Below, in pieces: positions 54,140-63,339 of a stretch of 64,000 bases of DNA. Each line of letters opens with the position of its first letter. Position 1 is the first letter of the stretch. The notes under the pieces are model-generated. The model saw only the letters and a program-made list of their open reading frames with translations, was not told where the DNA came from and did not search any database. The DNA lies in assembly GCA_900299145.1 (NCBI GenBank), contig OMIN01000124.1:1-64000 (forward strand), written 5' to 3'. A program made the position numbers and the translations under genes. This DNA comes from Betaproteobacteria bacterium. Lineage in GTDB: Bacteria > Pseudomonadota > Gammaproteobacteria > Burkholderiales > SG8-41.

Positions 54140-55237
54140 GTGCGACTCTTTTTTCTCTGGTTCGGCACCCTGCTCCGCTGGAGTTTTTTCATCCTGCTGA
54201 TGGTGGTGGTGTGGGCATACGTATTTTTGCTGATCTTTGCATGGCACGCCGAGAAGCGCGAAACCCTCACGCATCAGGACTTACCGGCATCCGCCAAGGG
54301 CCAATACGTCAAGGCTGCCGATCTGACGCTGTATGTGCAGGAAGCCGGACCGCCCACGGGCATGGATGTGCTGTTGATTCCCGGCATCGGCGGCTGGAGC
54401 GGTACGTGGCCGCAAACCATGACGCTACTCGCCGAAGCAGGGTTTCATGTGGTCGCCATCGACTTGCCGCCATTTGGCTTTTCCGAGCGGCCGCACGGCG
54501 CGCTCTACGGCAAGACGGATCAGGCCGCGCGCATCCTTGGCGTGATGGACGCACTGGGCATTGCCAAAGCGATTCTGGTGGCGCATTCCACTGGCGGCGG
54601 CCCGGCGGTGGAAGCCGCCGCCACGCCGCCGCGCCGTGTGACCGGGCTGGTGCTGGTGGACGCGGAACTGGACATCGCGTTCGACCGTAAGGGCAAGACG
54701 TATCCGCCGTTTCTGGTGGACTGGTTCCTGTCCACACCCACGCTGCGCGACGGCGCGGTAGCGGCGTTCATCACCAACCCGCTATTCACACGCCGCTTTC
54801 TGAACTGGATGAGCCACCGGCGCGGTGCGGATGACACGTGGACGGAGATTTACCGCCAGCCGCTCAAGCTCCAAGGCACCACCACCGCGGTCAGCGCCTG
54901 GCTGCCGGCATGGATCGCGAATCTCAAGCCGGCACGCAGCGAAGAGCCGGAAACCTATCGCAAGCTGAAAATCCCCATCCACTTGATGTGGGGCGATTTC
55001 GACGCCATCGCGCCGCCGGAACAGGCACGGCTGCTGACACTGGCAGCGCCCGGCACCATCCTGAAAATCGTGCATGGCGCGGGGCATCTGCCGCAGATGG
55101 AAGACGCTGCCACCTTCAACAGGCAGTTGCTGCAAAGCCTCAACGTGATGAAATTTGATCTTGACAGCAAGGTGGCTACGGCCACGTCTGAAGCGAAAGC
55201 AGACATGAAATCTGATACGAAACCAGATTCAAAATGA
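54140..55237 (+). CDS. membrane-anchored alpha/beta hydrolase
   Basis: This 365-residue protein has one N-terminal transmembrane helix (LRWSFFILLMVVVWAYVFLLIFAW) and then an alpha/beta hydrolase domain. The nucleophile elbow is AHSTGGG, with Ala instead of the usual first Gly. The acid lies in WGDFDAI and the histidine in HGAGHLPQME. A charged tail of about 30 residues rich in Lys, Asp and Ser ends the protein. The start codon is GTG. It overlaps the next hydrolase gene by four bases (ATGA). Confidence 0.82.
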   Translation: MRLFFLWFGTLLRWSFFILLMVVVWAYVFLLIFAWHAEKRETLTHQDLPASAKGQYVKAADLTLYVQEAGPPTGMDVLLIPGIGGWSGTWPQTMTLLAEAGFHVVAIDLPPFGFSERPHGALYGKTDQAARILGVMDALGIAKAILVAHSTGGGPAVEAAATPPRRVTGLVLVDAELDIAFDRKGKTYPPFLVDWFLSTPTLRDGAVAAFITNPLFTRRFLNWMSHRRGADDTWTEIYRQPLKLQGTTTAVSAWLPAWIANLKPARSEEPETYRKLKIPIHLMWGDFDAIAPPEQARLLTLAAPGTILKIVHGAGHLPQMEDAATFNRQLLQSLNVMKFDLDSKVATATSEAKADMKSDTKPDSK

Positions 55238-56022
55238 TTTACAAGTATCTGTTTTTATTGATAATTTTTACATCACCCCTGTCATATGGGCAAGCGCCGC
55301 TCGTGGTCGATGTCCCCACGCGTAGCGGCGTCATCCAGCGCTTTCTGCTGCTGCAGCCACCGCAGGAGACACGCGCCAGTGCCGCGGTCATTCTGTTCGC
55401 GGGCGGCGATGGCGGCATTGAAATTTCGGCGGACGGCGTCATCAAGCGTGGCGGGAATTTTCTGGTGCGCTCGCGAGCGTTGTTCGCTGAACAGGGCTTG
55501 GCGGTGGCCGTGATCGACGCGCCGTCCGACCGCCAGGAGCCGCCGTATCTGGACAATTTCCGCCAAACCCCCGAACACGTGGCGGACGTGAAGGCCGTGA
55601 TCGCGTGGCTGCGGCAGGAGTTGAAGTTGCCGGTATGGCTGATTGGCACCAGCAACGGCACGCGCTCCGCCGCTTATGTGGCGACACAACTGCCACCAGC
55701 GGACGGTGGCGCCGACGGACTGGTGCTGACCTCCACCGTACTGACCGACCGCCGCGGCGTGGCGGTGCCGGCGATGGCGCTTGGCCGCATCAACGTACCG
55801 GTGCTGGTGACCCATCACCGGTTAGACAGTTGCCGTGTGACGCTGGCTGCAGATGTGTCGCAACTGACCGGCCGGCTAAAGCACCTTCAAAAGACCGACA
55901 CCCTGATTTTCGACGGCGGCATTACCGCGGGCGACCCCTGCGGCCCGCGCGCGTATCACGGTTACAACGGCATCGAAGCCGAAGTCGTGGGCAAAATCGC
56001 GGCGTGGATCCGAGGTGGCTAA
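55234..56022 (+). CDS. exported alpha/beta hydrolase with repeat-derived signal peptide
   Basis: This 262-residue alpha/beta hydrolase has nucleophile motif GTSNG (in LIGTSNGTRSA) and ends with the histidine region RAYHGYNGIE. The signal peptide MIYKYLFLLIIFTSPLSYGQ is encoded mostly by a copy of the dispersed AT-rich repeat (55240-55270), whose T-rich strand gives Leu/Ile/Phe codons. It should be periplasmic. Overlap with the preceding hydrolase gene (ATGA) implies translational coupling, and the two may act in one pathway. Confidence 0.85.
   Translation: MIYKYLFLLIIFTSPLSYGQAPLVVDVPTRSGVIQRFLLLQPPQETRASAAVILFAGGDGGIEISADGVIKRGGNFLVRSRALFAEQGLAVAVIDAPSDRQEPPYLDNFRQTPEHVADVKAVIAWLRQELKLPVWLIGTSNGTRSAAYVATQLPPADGGADGLVLTSTVLTDRRGVAVPAMALGRINVPVLVTHHRLDSCRVTLAADVSQLTGRLKHLQKTDTLIFDGGITAGDPCGPRAYHGYNGIEAEVVGKIAAWIRGG
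55240..55270 (+). repeat. dispersed AT-rich repeat, copy 15
   Basis: The plus strand reads CAAGTATCTGTTTTTATTGA followed by a T-rich tail. It lies inside the coding frame of the exported hydrolase and encodes the core of its signal peptide. Confidence 0.88.
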
Positions 56023-56061
56023 ATAGCCTCCATCACAAACTGGCACACCTGCACGGTTCTA

Positions 56062-59000
56062 TTACCCGCCGTCCCCGATCAGCACAAATGGCGCCCAGAA
56101 CATAGGATGCGCATAGCTGTACTCCATCTTGCCCGAAGCGCCCATTTGACCCGCGTTATCCATCAGCCACAACATGGTCTGACGCAATGCGTCCGCCCGC
56201 GTTAGCTTAGGATCTGCCGCCACGCGCTTGAATACTTCCGTGGTCAAAATTCTCGCCGAATCCGTTTCCACCGGCCAATTGCTGACCAATAAAGACCGCG
56301 CCCCAGCGTAAAAGAAGGCACGCCCCAGTCCAGACACCGCCTCGCCACCCGCGCCGTCACCCGAACCGGTGTTGCAGGCCGAAAGCACGACCCAATCAGC
56401 GTTGAGCTTGAGCGCAAGGATTTCCTCCATCGTCAACAAACCGTCACCATCTATGCCCGCGACCTCTGGCGCGGTCAGTGCCAGAGCGGGTTGATCCAGA
56501 CCGTTCAAATCTCCTGGAACCAGGCCATGCGTGGCAAAAGCAATTACTTTTCGGTTGGACAGATACGCGCTTTTAACGTTATTTTCGTTGGCCCGGACAC
56601 CGAGAAACACATCATTGATCATGTCCGCCTTAAGCGCTTGGGCAATACCGCGAATCTCATCGGCTGTCTCAGGCAGCCGAGCGAGTTGTGCCAGCGTGGC
56701 AGAATTCGCAATTTGGGGTACGTTACGCAATACGCTGCCTCCCTCGCCACCAGAATCCCCCGCAATGGGCAATGCCACCGCACCTATCTGAAGATTGCGA
56801 AAGGTGGAACCGAGCGCGGCAACCTGAATTTTTTGAGTCTCTTCGGCTAACACTTGCTGCGTCTTGCTAAAGTAGGGATCGCCAAACCCGATAAATTCGT
56901 CACGCCCGACCGTCGCTGCGGGTAACGAACGCAAAGTAGTCAGCGCATTGACCGAGGGCAGTTGGTTCACCGAAGCATTACGCAACAGCCACGGGACGCC
57001 GCGATATCCGTCGAACCGTGCCAAGGCGTCGGCAGCCACCTCCGCAGGCGCAGTCACCAACAAGCTGAAAGGCACTTGTGCCAACGCGCGGTGCGGCACA
57101 ATGATTAAGCTTGTGGCTTGCTTCCAACCGGCTTCCACCGGCTTTAACAGCTCACTATACAGTTTGTGCGCAATCACGGTATCAAACTTCGGAAAAAGCT
57201 CGATGGCTCTATTGCCGATGTCCAGTGCTTTGCGCAATTGAGTTACCGATTCCGTCAGCGCAGTATCGCCTATTGCAATTGATGCGAAAGCTGGCGAGCC
57301 CTGTGCCGGGATGGCCCAGACATAAGTCTTGTCTTGTCCAACATAGATGCTGATCAATGCTTCACCGGGCTTAAGTGCAGCCTGTGTTTCATGCAGCGTT
57401 ACCGGTTTCGGGTCTACCAGATTGGCATAGCTGGGGAAGCGCTTGTCAATTTCTGACTTGAGCACCACACGCTGCGCACGGAGCATTTCTATTTCCGTCC
57501 GGATTCCAGCAATCACCCTTGGCAGCTGGTCTCCCGCTGGTGCGTTAAGCAATCGTCCCAGCAAGCTGGTAAGCACGCCAAGACGCACGCGCGCATCCTG
57601 CGCTTTGCGCACAATTGCAGCCAACTCGGAGTCAGAAATGGAAGCTCGCACCGCGCTTTCAAACAAGGCGCGTTGTACGCTGCTACCACGCGCCGCGTCG
57701 GCAACCCGAAAGGATTCGGCGATGGCCTCGACTCCGGGCTGCGGTTGCCCGATGAGCAACTCAATATAGGCCTCAAGAATGTAACGCAGACGTGTTGCGC
57801 GCACCGCGCCGCCGGTATGGGCCAGCAACACCGGCAGGGCACGGCGGAAATCATTGAGCGCCCGGCCACGATTGCCGCTCGCCGCGAGTGCCATGGCCAG
57901 CGTGCCCCGCGTCTGCGCCGTTTCGTCGGCAGCATCGCCAAGGCGGGCGCTCGTGGTGTTTGTCAAGACGTCGAGCATGGGCACAGCCTTCTGCGCCTGC
58001 CCCGATTTAACCAATGCCAGCCCCCAATCGATATGCGCAAGCGGATAGCGGCTCGCCAGATAATTGTCCTTACGTATGTGTTCCGCGAGGGTTTCAAATT
58101 CAGCGATGGCCCGCAGCCACAGTTCTTGCCCCACCAGGGCCATGCCGAGTCTTTTGCGCGCACTAATCTGGTCACGAGACTGCGCGTCAACCGCAGATCT
58201 CTCAAAGATGTCAATGGCGGCAGTCGCCAGCCTCTCGGCTTCGCGGTAGCGCCCCTGCTGTATGACTATTTCCGCAAGCTCGCTCACCACGTAACCGGTA
58301 CGGTTGTGATAGCGACGCTGCACCCGGGCCAATGCTTTGGTGAACGTTGTGCGTGCAACGCCTTCCGCCTCCACCAGTTTGCCTTGCTGACGAAGATTGG
58401 CCGCCAGTTCCAGCAGAAAAATTTCATGGCTCGCTTCGGCTTCGTTCTGTGTACCGGTGCTCAATCCTTGGTCGATGCGCTGACGGTTGATCGGTAAATC
58501 CTCCTCGATCGCCGCCAAAGCGCGGCGACGTACCGGATCGGCTTGGGCAAACTTTCCTTCGGATTCAAGTTGCGCCGCCCGCGCCCTCTCGATCAATGCC
58601 AGACGATTCTGTTCATAGAGCCGGGTCTGCGTCCGCTCACTGAATACCTGCTCCGCCTTGACCAGCTCCTCTCTAGCGGCCTGCCAGTCCCCCAAAGTTC
58701 GATGAATGGCGGCAATTGAATCATGGGCTACGATGCGTTGGCCGATAAGATTTTTAGGTGTAGATCGCACTGTTTCGCCAAAGCTGCCCAGCGCTCGCTG
58801 GTAGCTGCCAGACGAAAATTCCCTCGAAGCCAACAGGTAACGATCACGGTAATAACGATAGTTACGTGCCGGCTCAAGTTCCAGAGCTTGCTGCAAATCA
58901 GTCATGTACTGCACATTGCGCCCGACCGATGATGCCGCATTGGCACGATTCCGATAAAACCTCGCTAGCGCAGATCTGTCGCCGGTTTTCGGTGGAGATT

Positions 59001-59220
59001 GCTCCGCAATTCCCAGCTGGCGTCGTTTTTCGCTTTCCGGGTTGTCCGTGTAGTGACTGAGCAGCGCGAAAATGTCGTCAACGTTACGCGGGGGCGCGGC
59101 GGCTCCTTGCCCCCGCAACACGGCGGGCCACATCAGACCCCACAGGACCAATAGCAACATGCATGATCGTGCCGGCAACACACGAATCCTTTGCGACGCG
59201 AGCGCTAAAACGCTAATCAT
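56062..59220 (-). CDS. exported TPR/CHAT-domain protein
   Basis: This protein of about 1050 residues has a signal peptide-like helix near the start (MLLLVLWGLMWPAVLRG). A long helical tetratricopeptide-like region fills the first half. The C-terminal CHAT domain is a caspase-like peptidase fold. The catalytic dyad looks intact: His in FATHGLVPGD (codon at 56527-56529) and Cys in LSACNTGSG (codon at 56374-56376). CHAT proteins are often proteases in signalling or defence, usually cytoplasmic, so an exported one is notable. The start at 59220 is chosen. The frame is open to a GTG at 59319, and the ATG at 59160 would give a minimal signal. No partner gene adjoins. Confidence 0.8.
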   Translation of the reverse strand: MISVLALASQRIRVLPARSCMLLLVLWGLMWPAVLRGQGAAAPPRNVDDIFALLSHYTDNPESEKRRQLGIAEQSPPKTGDRSALARFYRNRANAASSVGRNVQYMTDLQQALELEPARNYRYYRDRYLLASREFSSGSYQRALGSFGETVRSTPKNLIGQRIVAHDSIAAIHRTLGDWQAAREELVKAEQVFSERTQTRLYEQNRLALIERARAAQLESEGKFAQADPVRRRALAAIEEDLPINRQRIDQGLSTGTQNEAEASHEIFLLELAANLRQQGKLVEAEGVARTTFTKALARVQRRYHNRTGYVVSELAEIVIQQGRYREAERLATAAIDIFERSAVDAQSRDQISARKRLGMALVGQELWLRAIAEFETLAEHIRKDNYLASRYPLAHIDWGLALVKSGQAQKAVPMLDVLTNTTSARLGDAADETAQTRGTLAMALAASGNRGRALNDFRRALPVLLAHTGGAVRATRLRYILEAYIELLIGQPQPGVEAIAESFRVADAARGSSVQRALFESAVRASISDSELAAIVRKAQDARVRLGVLTSLLGRLLNAPAGDQLPRVIAGIRTEIEMLRAQRVVLKSEIDKRFPSYANLVDPKPVTLHETQAALKPGEALISIYVGQDKTYVWAIPAQGSPAFASIAIGDTALTESVTQLRKALDIGNRAIELFPKFDTVIAHKLYSELLKPVEAGWKQATSLIIVPHRALAQVPFSLLVTAPAEVAADALARFDGYRGVPWLLRNASVNQLPSVNALTTLRSLPAATVGRDEFIGFGDPYFSKTQQVLAEETQKIQVAALGSTFRNLQIGAVALPIAGDSGGEGGSVLRNVPQIANSATLAQLARLPETADEIRGIAQALKADMINDVFLGVRANENNVKSAYLSNRKVIAFATHGLVPGDLNGLDQPALALTAPEVAGIDGDGLLTMEEILALKLNADWVVLSACNTGSGDGAGGEAVSGLGRAFFYAGARSLLVSNWPVETDSARILTTEVFKRVAADPKLTRADALRQTMLWLMDNAGQMGASGKMEYSYAHPMFWAPFVLIGDGG

Positions 59221-59354
59221 GCGTGCTTGTGAATAATTTAAACTGCCGGCCACAAAAACTCGATCAGATCGAGGGCTTTTCTGGATGACATCAAGCCTGT
59301 ACGTGCCAATTGACCCCACCCAAATTAGGCTTCTGCGGCAAGATATTGCGCGTA

Positions 59355-60353
59355 CTACTGCGGCTGTATGCCCGCCGCCTTGATCACCTTGGTGTATTTT
59401 TCCACGTCGCCCACCACCAGCCTGGTCAGCTCAGCGGGTGATGTACTCACTTGCGGATCAGCGCCATTGCGCTCGAACTGTTCTTTCATTTCCGGTGAGC
59501 GCGCGATGGACGCCAGCTCGGCGTAAAGCCGCTTCAGAATCGGCGCGGGCGTGCCCTTGGGCGCAAAGAATCCGAGCCACAATTGTGCGTCAAAGCCAGG
59601 GAACGTTTCCGCCACCGCCGGCACTTCAGGCAGCGCGGGCGAACGCTTGGGCGTGCCCACCGCCAGCGGGCGCAGCCGCCCCGCGTTGGCCTGCGGCAAA
59701 ACCGCCGGCATGCTGCCGAACAACGCCTGCACCTGCCCCCCGATGGTGGCCACGCCCGCCGGTCCATTACCGTTGAACGGCACGTGCACGACATCAATGC
59801 CCGCCGCGGATTTCAGCATTTCCATCGCCAGCTGCGTGGTGGTGCCGGTGCCTGCCGAGGCATAGTTCAGTTTACCCGGCTGCGCCTTGGCGAGCGTGAT
59901 GAAGTCTTTCAGCGAATTGGCTTTTACCGCAGGGTTCACCACCAGCAGATACGGCGTCGAAGCCACCAGCGTGATGGGCTCGAAATCCTTCACCGGATCA
60001 TATTTCAAACTCTTGTAAGCGCCGACCGCAATCACGTGCGTACTCGTGGTGCCCATGGTCAGCGTGTACCCATCGGGCGTCGCGCGCGCGGCAATTTCGG
60101 TACCGATGGTGCCGCCCGCCCCGCCGCGGTTATCGACAACGACCTGCTGGCCAAGTTTCTCTCCGAGCTTTTGTCCGACCAGCCGCGCAATGATATCGGT
60201 AGAGCCGCCCGCAGGAAATGCAACGACAAGGCGTATCGGTTTGGAGGGGTAGGTTTGTGCTTGCGCCAGCGCGGACGCCGGAGCAGCCATCGCAATCATC
60301 ATCGCCATCGCCGCACTTGGCGTCACATAGGGTAAGTATTTGTTTTTTAACAT
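59355..60353 (-). CDS. Bug-family tripartite tricarboxylate transporter binding protein
   Basis: This 332-residue exported binding protein has a signal peptide at about residues 1-31 (ending ASALAQ). The family marks are YPSKPIRLVVAFPAGGSTDIIARLV, where the ligand carboxylate is bound, and VDNRGGAGGTIGTEIAARA. No tctA or tctB membrane gene adjoins, as is common for orphan Bug proteins in Burkholderiales. The first residues MLKNKYLPYV are encoded by a dispersed-repeat copy. It is followed upstream by a second Bug protein. The ligand is unknown. Confidence 0.92.
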   Translation of the reverse strand: MLKNKYLPYVTPSAAMAMMIAMAAPASALAQAQTYPSKPIRLVVAFPAGGSTDIIARLVGQKLGEKLGQQVVVDNRGGAGGTIGTEIAARATPDGYTLTMGTTSTHVIAVGAYKSLKYDPVKDFEPITLVASTPYLLVVNPAVKANSLKDFITLAKAQPGKLNYASAGTGTTTQLAMEMLKSAAGIDVVHVPFNGNGPAGVATIGGQVQALFGSMPAVLPQANAGRLRPLAVGTPKRSPALPEVPAVAETFPGFDAQLWLGFFAPKGTPAPILKRLYAELASIARSPEMKEQFERNGADPQVSTSPAELTRLVVGDVEKYTKVIKAAGIQPQ

Positions 60354-60357
60354 ATTT
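60333..60357 (+). repeat. dispersed AT-rich repeat, copy 16
   Basis: The plus strand reads TAAGTATTTGTTTTTTAAC followed by an AT-rich tail. It spans the start codon of the first Bug protein gene. Confidence 0.88.
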
Positions 60358-60387
60358 CCTCGGATTATATTTGTAATTAAAATTGCA

Positions 60388-61443
60388 CTACTCGGGCCTT
60401 AACAATCCGGCCTTGATCAACTGCTTGAGTTTTGCTGTCTCGCCACGCACGAATTTATCCATGTCTTCCGGCGTGCCGCCCTGAATTTCCAGCCCCAATT
60501 GATCGAGCCGCGCTTTAACGTCGGCAAGCGTCAGCACGCGGTTCACTTCGCGATTGAGTTTTTCGATGATGGGCCGCGCGGTTTTCAGCGGCGCCGTCAT
60601 GCCAAACCACACCAGCGACTCGGCGTCCTTGATACCACTTTCGGCGAGTGTCGGCACGTCGGGCAACAGCGGCGACCGCTTGGGGCTGGCCACCGCAATC
60701 ACGCGCACGCGCTGCGCCTTGATTACCGCCTCGGCACTGACCGTGGTGGTATGCATGCCTTGCACCTGGCCGCCGACCAAATCGGTCAGCGCTGGCGCAG
60801 TGCCCTTGTAGGGCACGTGCGTCACCGGCGCGTTGGTCGCGCCGAGGTATACCGCGAGCCCAATGTGCAAACTGCTGCCGATGCCAGAGGAAGCCCACGC
60901 CACTTTTTTCGGGTTGGCGCGCGCGTAATCGGCAAGTTCCTTGCCATTGCGCACCGGCACGCTGGGATGCGTGATCAGAATGAGCGGCGCGTAGCCAATG
61001 GTAATCACGCTGAGGAAATCCTCCGGCTTGTACGAGGCGCGGCTTGCCAGCAACGGCGCGGTGATCGCCGGGCCGGGATTCGCCAGCAGCAGCGTATAAC
61101 CATCGGGTTGCGCGCGCGCCACCGTTTCTCCGCCGACCAACCCGCCCGCACCGCTGCGGTTATCTATCACGAACTGATGACCCCACGCTTCGGTGAGCTT
61201 GCCGCCGATGAGGCGCGCAATCACATCATTGGATGCACCCGCCGGAAACGGCACCACCCAACGCACGGGTTTGTTGGGGTAGCCCACGGTAGCGTCTGGC
61301 TTGACGGGTTGCGCGTAACTCACGCCTGCAGCTGCAAGGCCCGCCGCCGCCAGCAGCAACGTTTGCACGTTGCCTAACTTATTATTTGCGCGCTTACTTT
61401 TGAGCTTGCTTTCGAGCTTACTTTCGCGCTTACTTTCGAGCAT
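60388..61443 (-). CDS. Bug-family tripartite tricarboxylate transporter binding protein
   Basis: This 351-residue exported binding protein is a paralogue of the neighbour. The signal peptide ends near [31 protein letters not shown] and [19 protein letters not shown] are the ligand-binding landmarks. The n-region of the signal is unusually long and charged, built from 12-base tandem repeats ([16 protein letters not shown]). Its start overlaps the upstream dehydrogenase gene by 14 bases, implying co-transcription. No membrane partner adjoins. Confidence 0.9.
   Translation of the reverse strand: MLESKRESKLESKLKSKRANNKLGNVQTLLLAAAGLAAAGVSYAQPVKPDATVGYPNKPVRWVVPFPAGASNDVIARLIGGKLTEAWGHQFVIDNRSGAGGLVGGETVARAQPDGYTLLLANPGPAITAPLLASRASYKPEDFLSVITIGYAPLILITHPSVPVRNGKELADYARANPKKVAWASSGIGSSLHIGLAVYLGATNAPVTHVPYKGTAPALTDLVGGQVQGMHTTTVSAEAVIKAQRVRVIAVASPKRSPLLPDVPTLAESGIKDAESLVWFGMTAPLKTARPIIEKLNREVNRVLTLADVKARLDQLGLEIQGGTPEDMDKFVRGETAKLKQLIKAGLLRPE
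61390..61437 (-). repeat. 12-bp in-frame tandem repeat in the signal-peptide region
   Basis: Four 12-base units (61390-61401, 61402-61413, 61414-61425, 61426-61437) differ by only one to three bases. They encode a Glu/Lys-Ser-Lys-Leu/Arg unit near the start of the second Bug protein. Because units are in frame, slippage would lengthen or shorten the charged n-region without a frameshift. Confidence 0.85.
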
Positions 61444-62413
61444 TGGCCAACGCCTCCGGATTAATCACGTTGATCGGCTTGCCTTCAAGATACGCCACGA
61501 TCTGCCCAAACGACGCGGTGAATTGCCCCTCATATCCGCCACGCTCCACATAGCCGATGTGCGGCGTACAAATGGCGTTTTCCATACTGATCAGCGGATG
61601 CGCCGCGCCCAGCACTGGCTCGTTCTCGAACACATCCACCGCCGCCATGCCGGGCCGGCCGAGTTTCAATGCTGCTTCCAGCGCGCCGGTTTCGATCAGC
61701 GGCGCGCGGCTGGTGTTGACCATCAGCGCGGTCGGCTTCATGCGTGCAAGGTCAGCCGCCTTGACGATGCCGCGCGTGCCGTCGTTCAGCCGCATATGCA
61801 GCGACATCACGTCGCATTCTTCGAAAAACGCTTCCTTGCTACGTGCAATCGCGTAGCCATCCGCTTTTGCGCGCTCGAAACTGCCCTCGCGCCCCCACAC
61901 CAGCACCTTCATGCCGAACGCCTTGCCGTAACCTGCCACCACCGCGCCGATGCGCCCATAGCCATAAATCCCCAGCGTCTTGCCGCGCAGCCCTACGCCC
62001 ATGGTTGATTGCCAGCGCCCCGCCTTCAGCGCCGCCACTTCCTGCGGAATCTTGCGCATCGCCGCCAGCACCAGCCCCCAAGTCAACTCCGACGTGGCAT
62101 ACGACGGCCGCCCCGGATGCATGTCCGAACACAGCAAAATGCCGCGCTCGGTCAGCGCCGGCACATCCACGTGCGGATACACACTGCGCTGGCTGATGAT
62201 TTTGAGCTTGGGCAAACGTGCAATCAGCGGCGCGCGGATCGGCGTGCGTTCGCGAATCAACACCAGCGCCTCGGTGTCTTTCAGGCGCTCGGCAAGAACG
62301 TCCTCGTTCTTGGTGTGATCGTTGTAGATCGTGACGTTGTGGTTGGCGACGAGCTTGTAGGCATCGAGGCCACGAACGGCGTTTTGGTAGTCGTCAAGGA
62401 CGGTGATGTTCAT
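61430..62413 (-). CDS. D-2-hydroxyacid dehydrogenase family protein
   Basis: This 327-residue NAD-dependent dehydrogenase of the D-isomer-specific family has nucleotide motif [20 protein letters not shown]. The catalytic Arg is in [13 protein letters not shown], the Glu in [10 protein letters not shown], and the His in [16 protein letters not shown]. It is first in a three-gene set with two Bug binding proteins, which suggests uptake and oxidation of a hydroxy- or carboxylic acid. A dispersed-repeat copy ends 10 bases upstream of its ATG. Confidence 0.9.
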   Translation of the reverse strand: MNITVLDDYQNAVRGLDAYKLVANHNVTIYNDHTKNEDVLAERLKDTEALVLIRERTPIRAPLIARLPKLKIISQRSVYPHVDVPALTERGILLCSDMHPGRPSYATSELTWGLVLAAMRKIPQEVAALKAGRWQSTMGVGLRGKTLGIYGYGRIGAVVAGYGKAFGMKVLVWGREGSFERAKADGYAIARSKEAFFEECDVMSLHMRLNDGTRGIVKAADLARMKPTALMVNTSRAPLIETGALEAALKLGRPGMAAVDVFENEPVLGAAHPLISMENAICTPHIGYVERGGYEGQFTASFGQIVAYLEGKPINVINPEALANARK

Positions 62414-62423
62414 TTTGGGGATT

Positions 62424-62453
62424 TATAAAAATATCAATTAAAACAGATACTTA
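62424..62453 (-). repeat. dispersed AT-rich repeat, copy 17
   Basis: The minus strand reads TAAGTATCTGTTTTAATTGA followed by a T-rich tail. It lies between the vapC stop and the dehydrogenase start, in the orientation of both genes. Confidence 0.88.
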
Positions 62454-62473
62454 TAATTAAACAGTCGAAGTTG

Positions 62474-62890
62474 TCACGAATCCAGCCAAGGATTAAACAG
62501 TCTCACTTTGGCGCGTTGAAAATCGCCAACATTGCGCGTTACCAGCGTCATGCCGTGCACGAGCGCAGTCGCCGCAATCATCGCGTCGCGCTCGGGCATG
62601 GGGTCAGGCACGTGCAGACTCGCACACTGCCGCGCCACCGCGATTTCCAGCGGCAGAATGCGCCCCGAAAAATCCGGCAGCACCTGCGCTTCAAGCCAGA
62701 TTCGCAACTCCGCGCCCTGCCGCTTGTCCCGGCGCTCCATACGCAAGACACCCAGTTCGATCTCCATCACAGTCAACGCCGACAGGTAAAGTTGATCCAG
62801 CGCAATCCGGCTTGCCCATTGCGCTACGCGTGCATCAGCTCGCGCCGGCTTGCGCAACTCCGACACGACATTGGTATCCAGCACAAACAT
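62474..62890 (-). CDS. vapC: VapC-like PIN-domain toxin
   Basis: This 138-residue PIN-domain ribonuclease toxin has MFVLDTNVVSELRKP with the first catalytic Asp at position 5. Glu lies in SALTVMEIELGVL, and Asp in PERDAMIAATALVHG. The C-terminal VTRNVGDFQ matches the last acidic position. It overlaps the antitoxin by one base at 62890. It is expected to cleave tRNA or rRNA when released from the antitoxin. Confidence 0.9.
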   Translation of the reverse strand: MFVLDTNVVSELRKPARADARVAQWASRIALDQLYLSALTVMEIELGVLRMERRDKRQGAELRIWLEAQVLPDFSGRILPLEIAVARQCASLHVPDPMPERDAMIAATALVHGMTLVTRNVGDFQRAKVRLFNPWLDS

Positions 62891-63147
62891 CAGTCGAAGT
62901 CAGGCACCTTGAGTATCGGCCCGCGCATGCGCGGCGGCTCGAAATCAAAGTCGCCGCCGTCGGTTTGCGCCAGCGCCTCAATCAGCGTCTTTTGCTTGCC
63001 GGTCAAGCGCTGATACTCCTCAATGCTCAACAGCACATGCGCCGGGCGGCCGCGATCAGTAATGATGACCGGGCCGCGCTTTGCCGCTTTTTTGGCGCCG
63101 CTGGTATCCTGATTGAATTCGCGGCTGGAGAGAGTCGTTATTCCCAT
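62890..63147 (-). CDS. Phd/YefM-type antitoxin
   Basis: This 85-residue antitoxin of the Phd/YefM family has MGITTLSSREFNQDTSGAKK for the DNA-binding half and PVIITDRGRPAHVLLSIEEY for the typical strand-helix. The C-terminal acidic part should bind the toxin. It pairs with the VapC-like toxin directly downstream. Autoregulation is expected through the dyad just upstream of its start. Confidence 0.9.
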   Translation of the reverse strand: MGITTLSSREFNQDTSGAKKAAKRGPVIITDRGRPAHVLLSIEEYQRLTGKQKTLIEALAQTDGGDFDFEPPRMRGPILKVPDFD

Positions 63148-63165
63148 GATGGCCTCCGCGCAAAA

Positions 63166-63181
63166 GTAGTTACGTTACTAC
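63166..63181. promoter_or_regulatory. putative antitoxin operator dyad
   Basis: The sequence GTAGTTACGTTACTAC holds five-base inverted arms (GTAGT, ACTAC) around TACGTT, 18 bases upstream of the antitoxin start. The position fits an autoregulatory operator or promoter. This is inference from symmetry only. Confidence 0.5.
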
Positions 63182-63339
63182 ATTTAACCCCTGCCTTCAA
63201 GTTCATCGATTGATTCAACCCCCGCTTCAACCACCAGCCCAACATTTGGCGCCAAGCCATTTGACCTCACGCCAACCCGCCGGATACATTCGAGCGCCAT
63301 GCAATACCAACCCAAAATTCCGTTGCAAAATCAAAGCCC

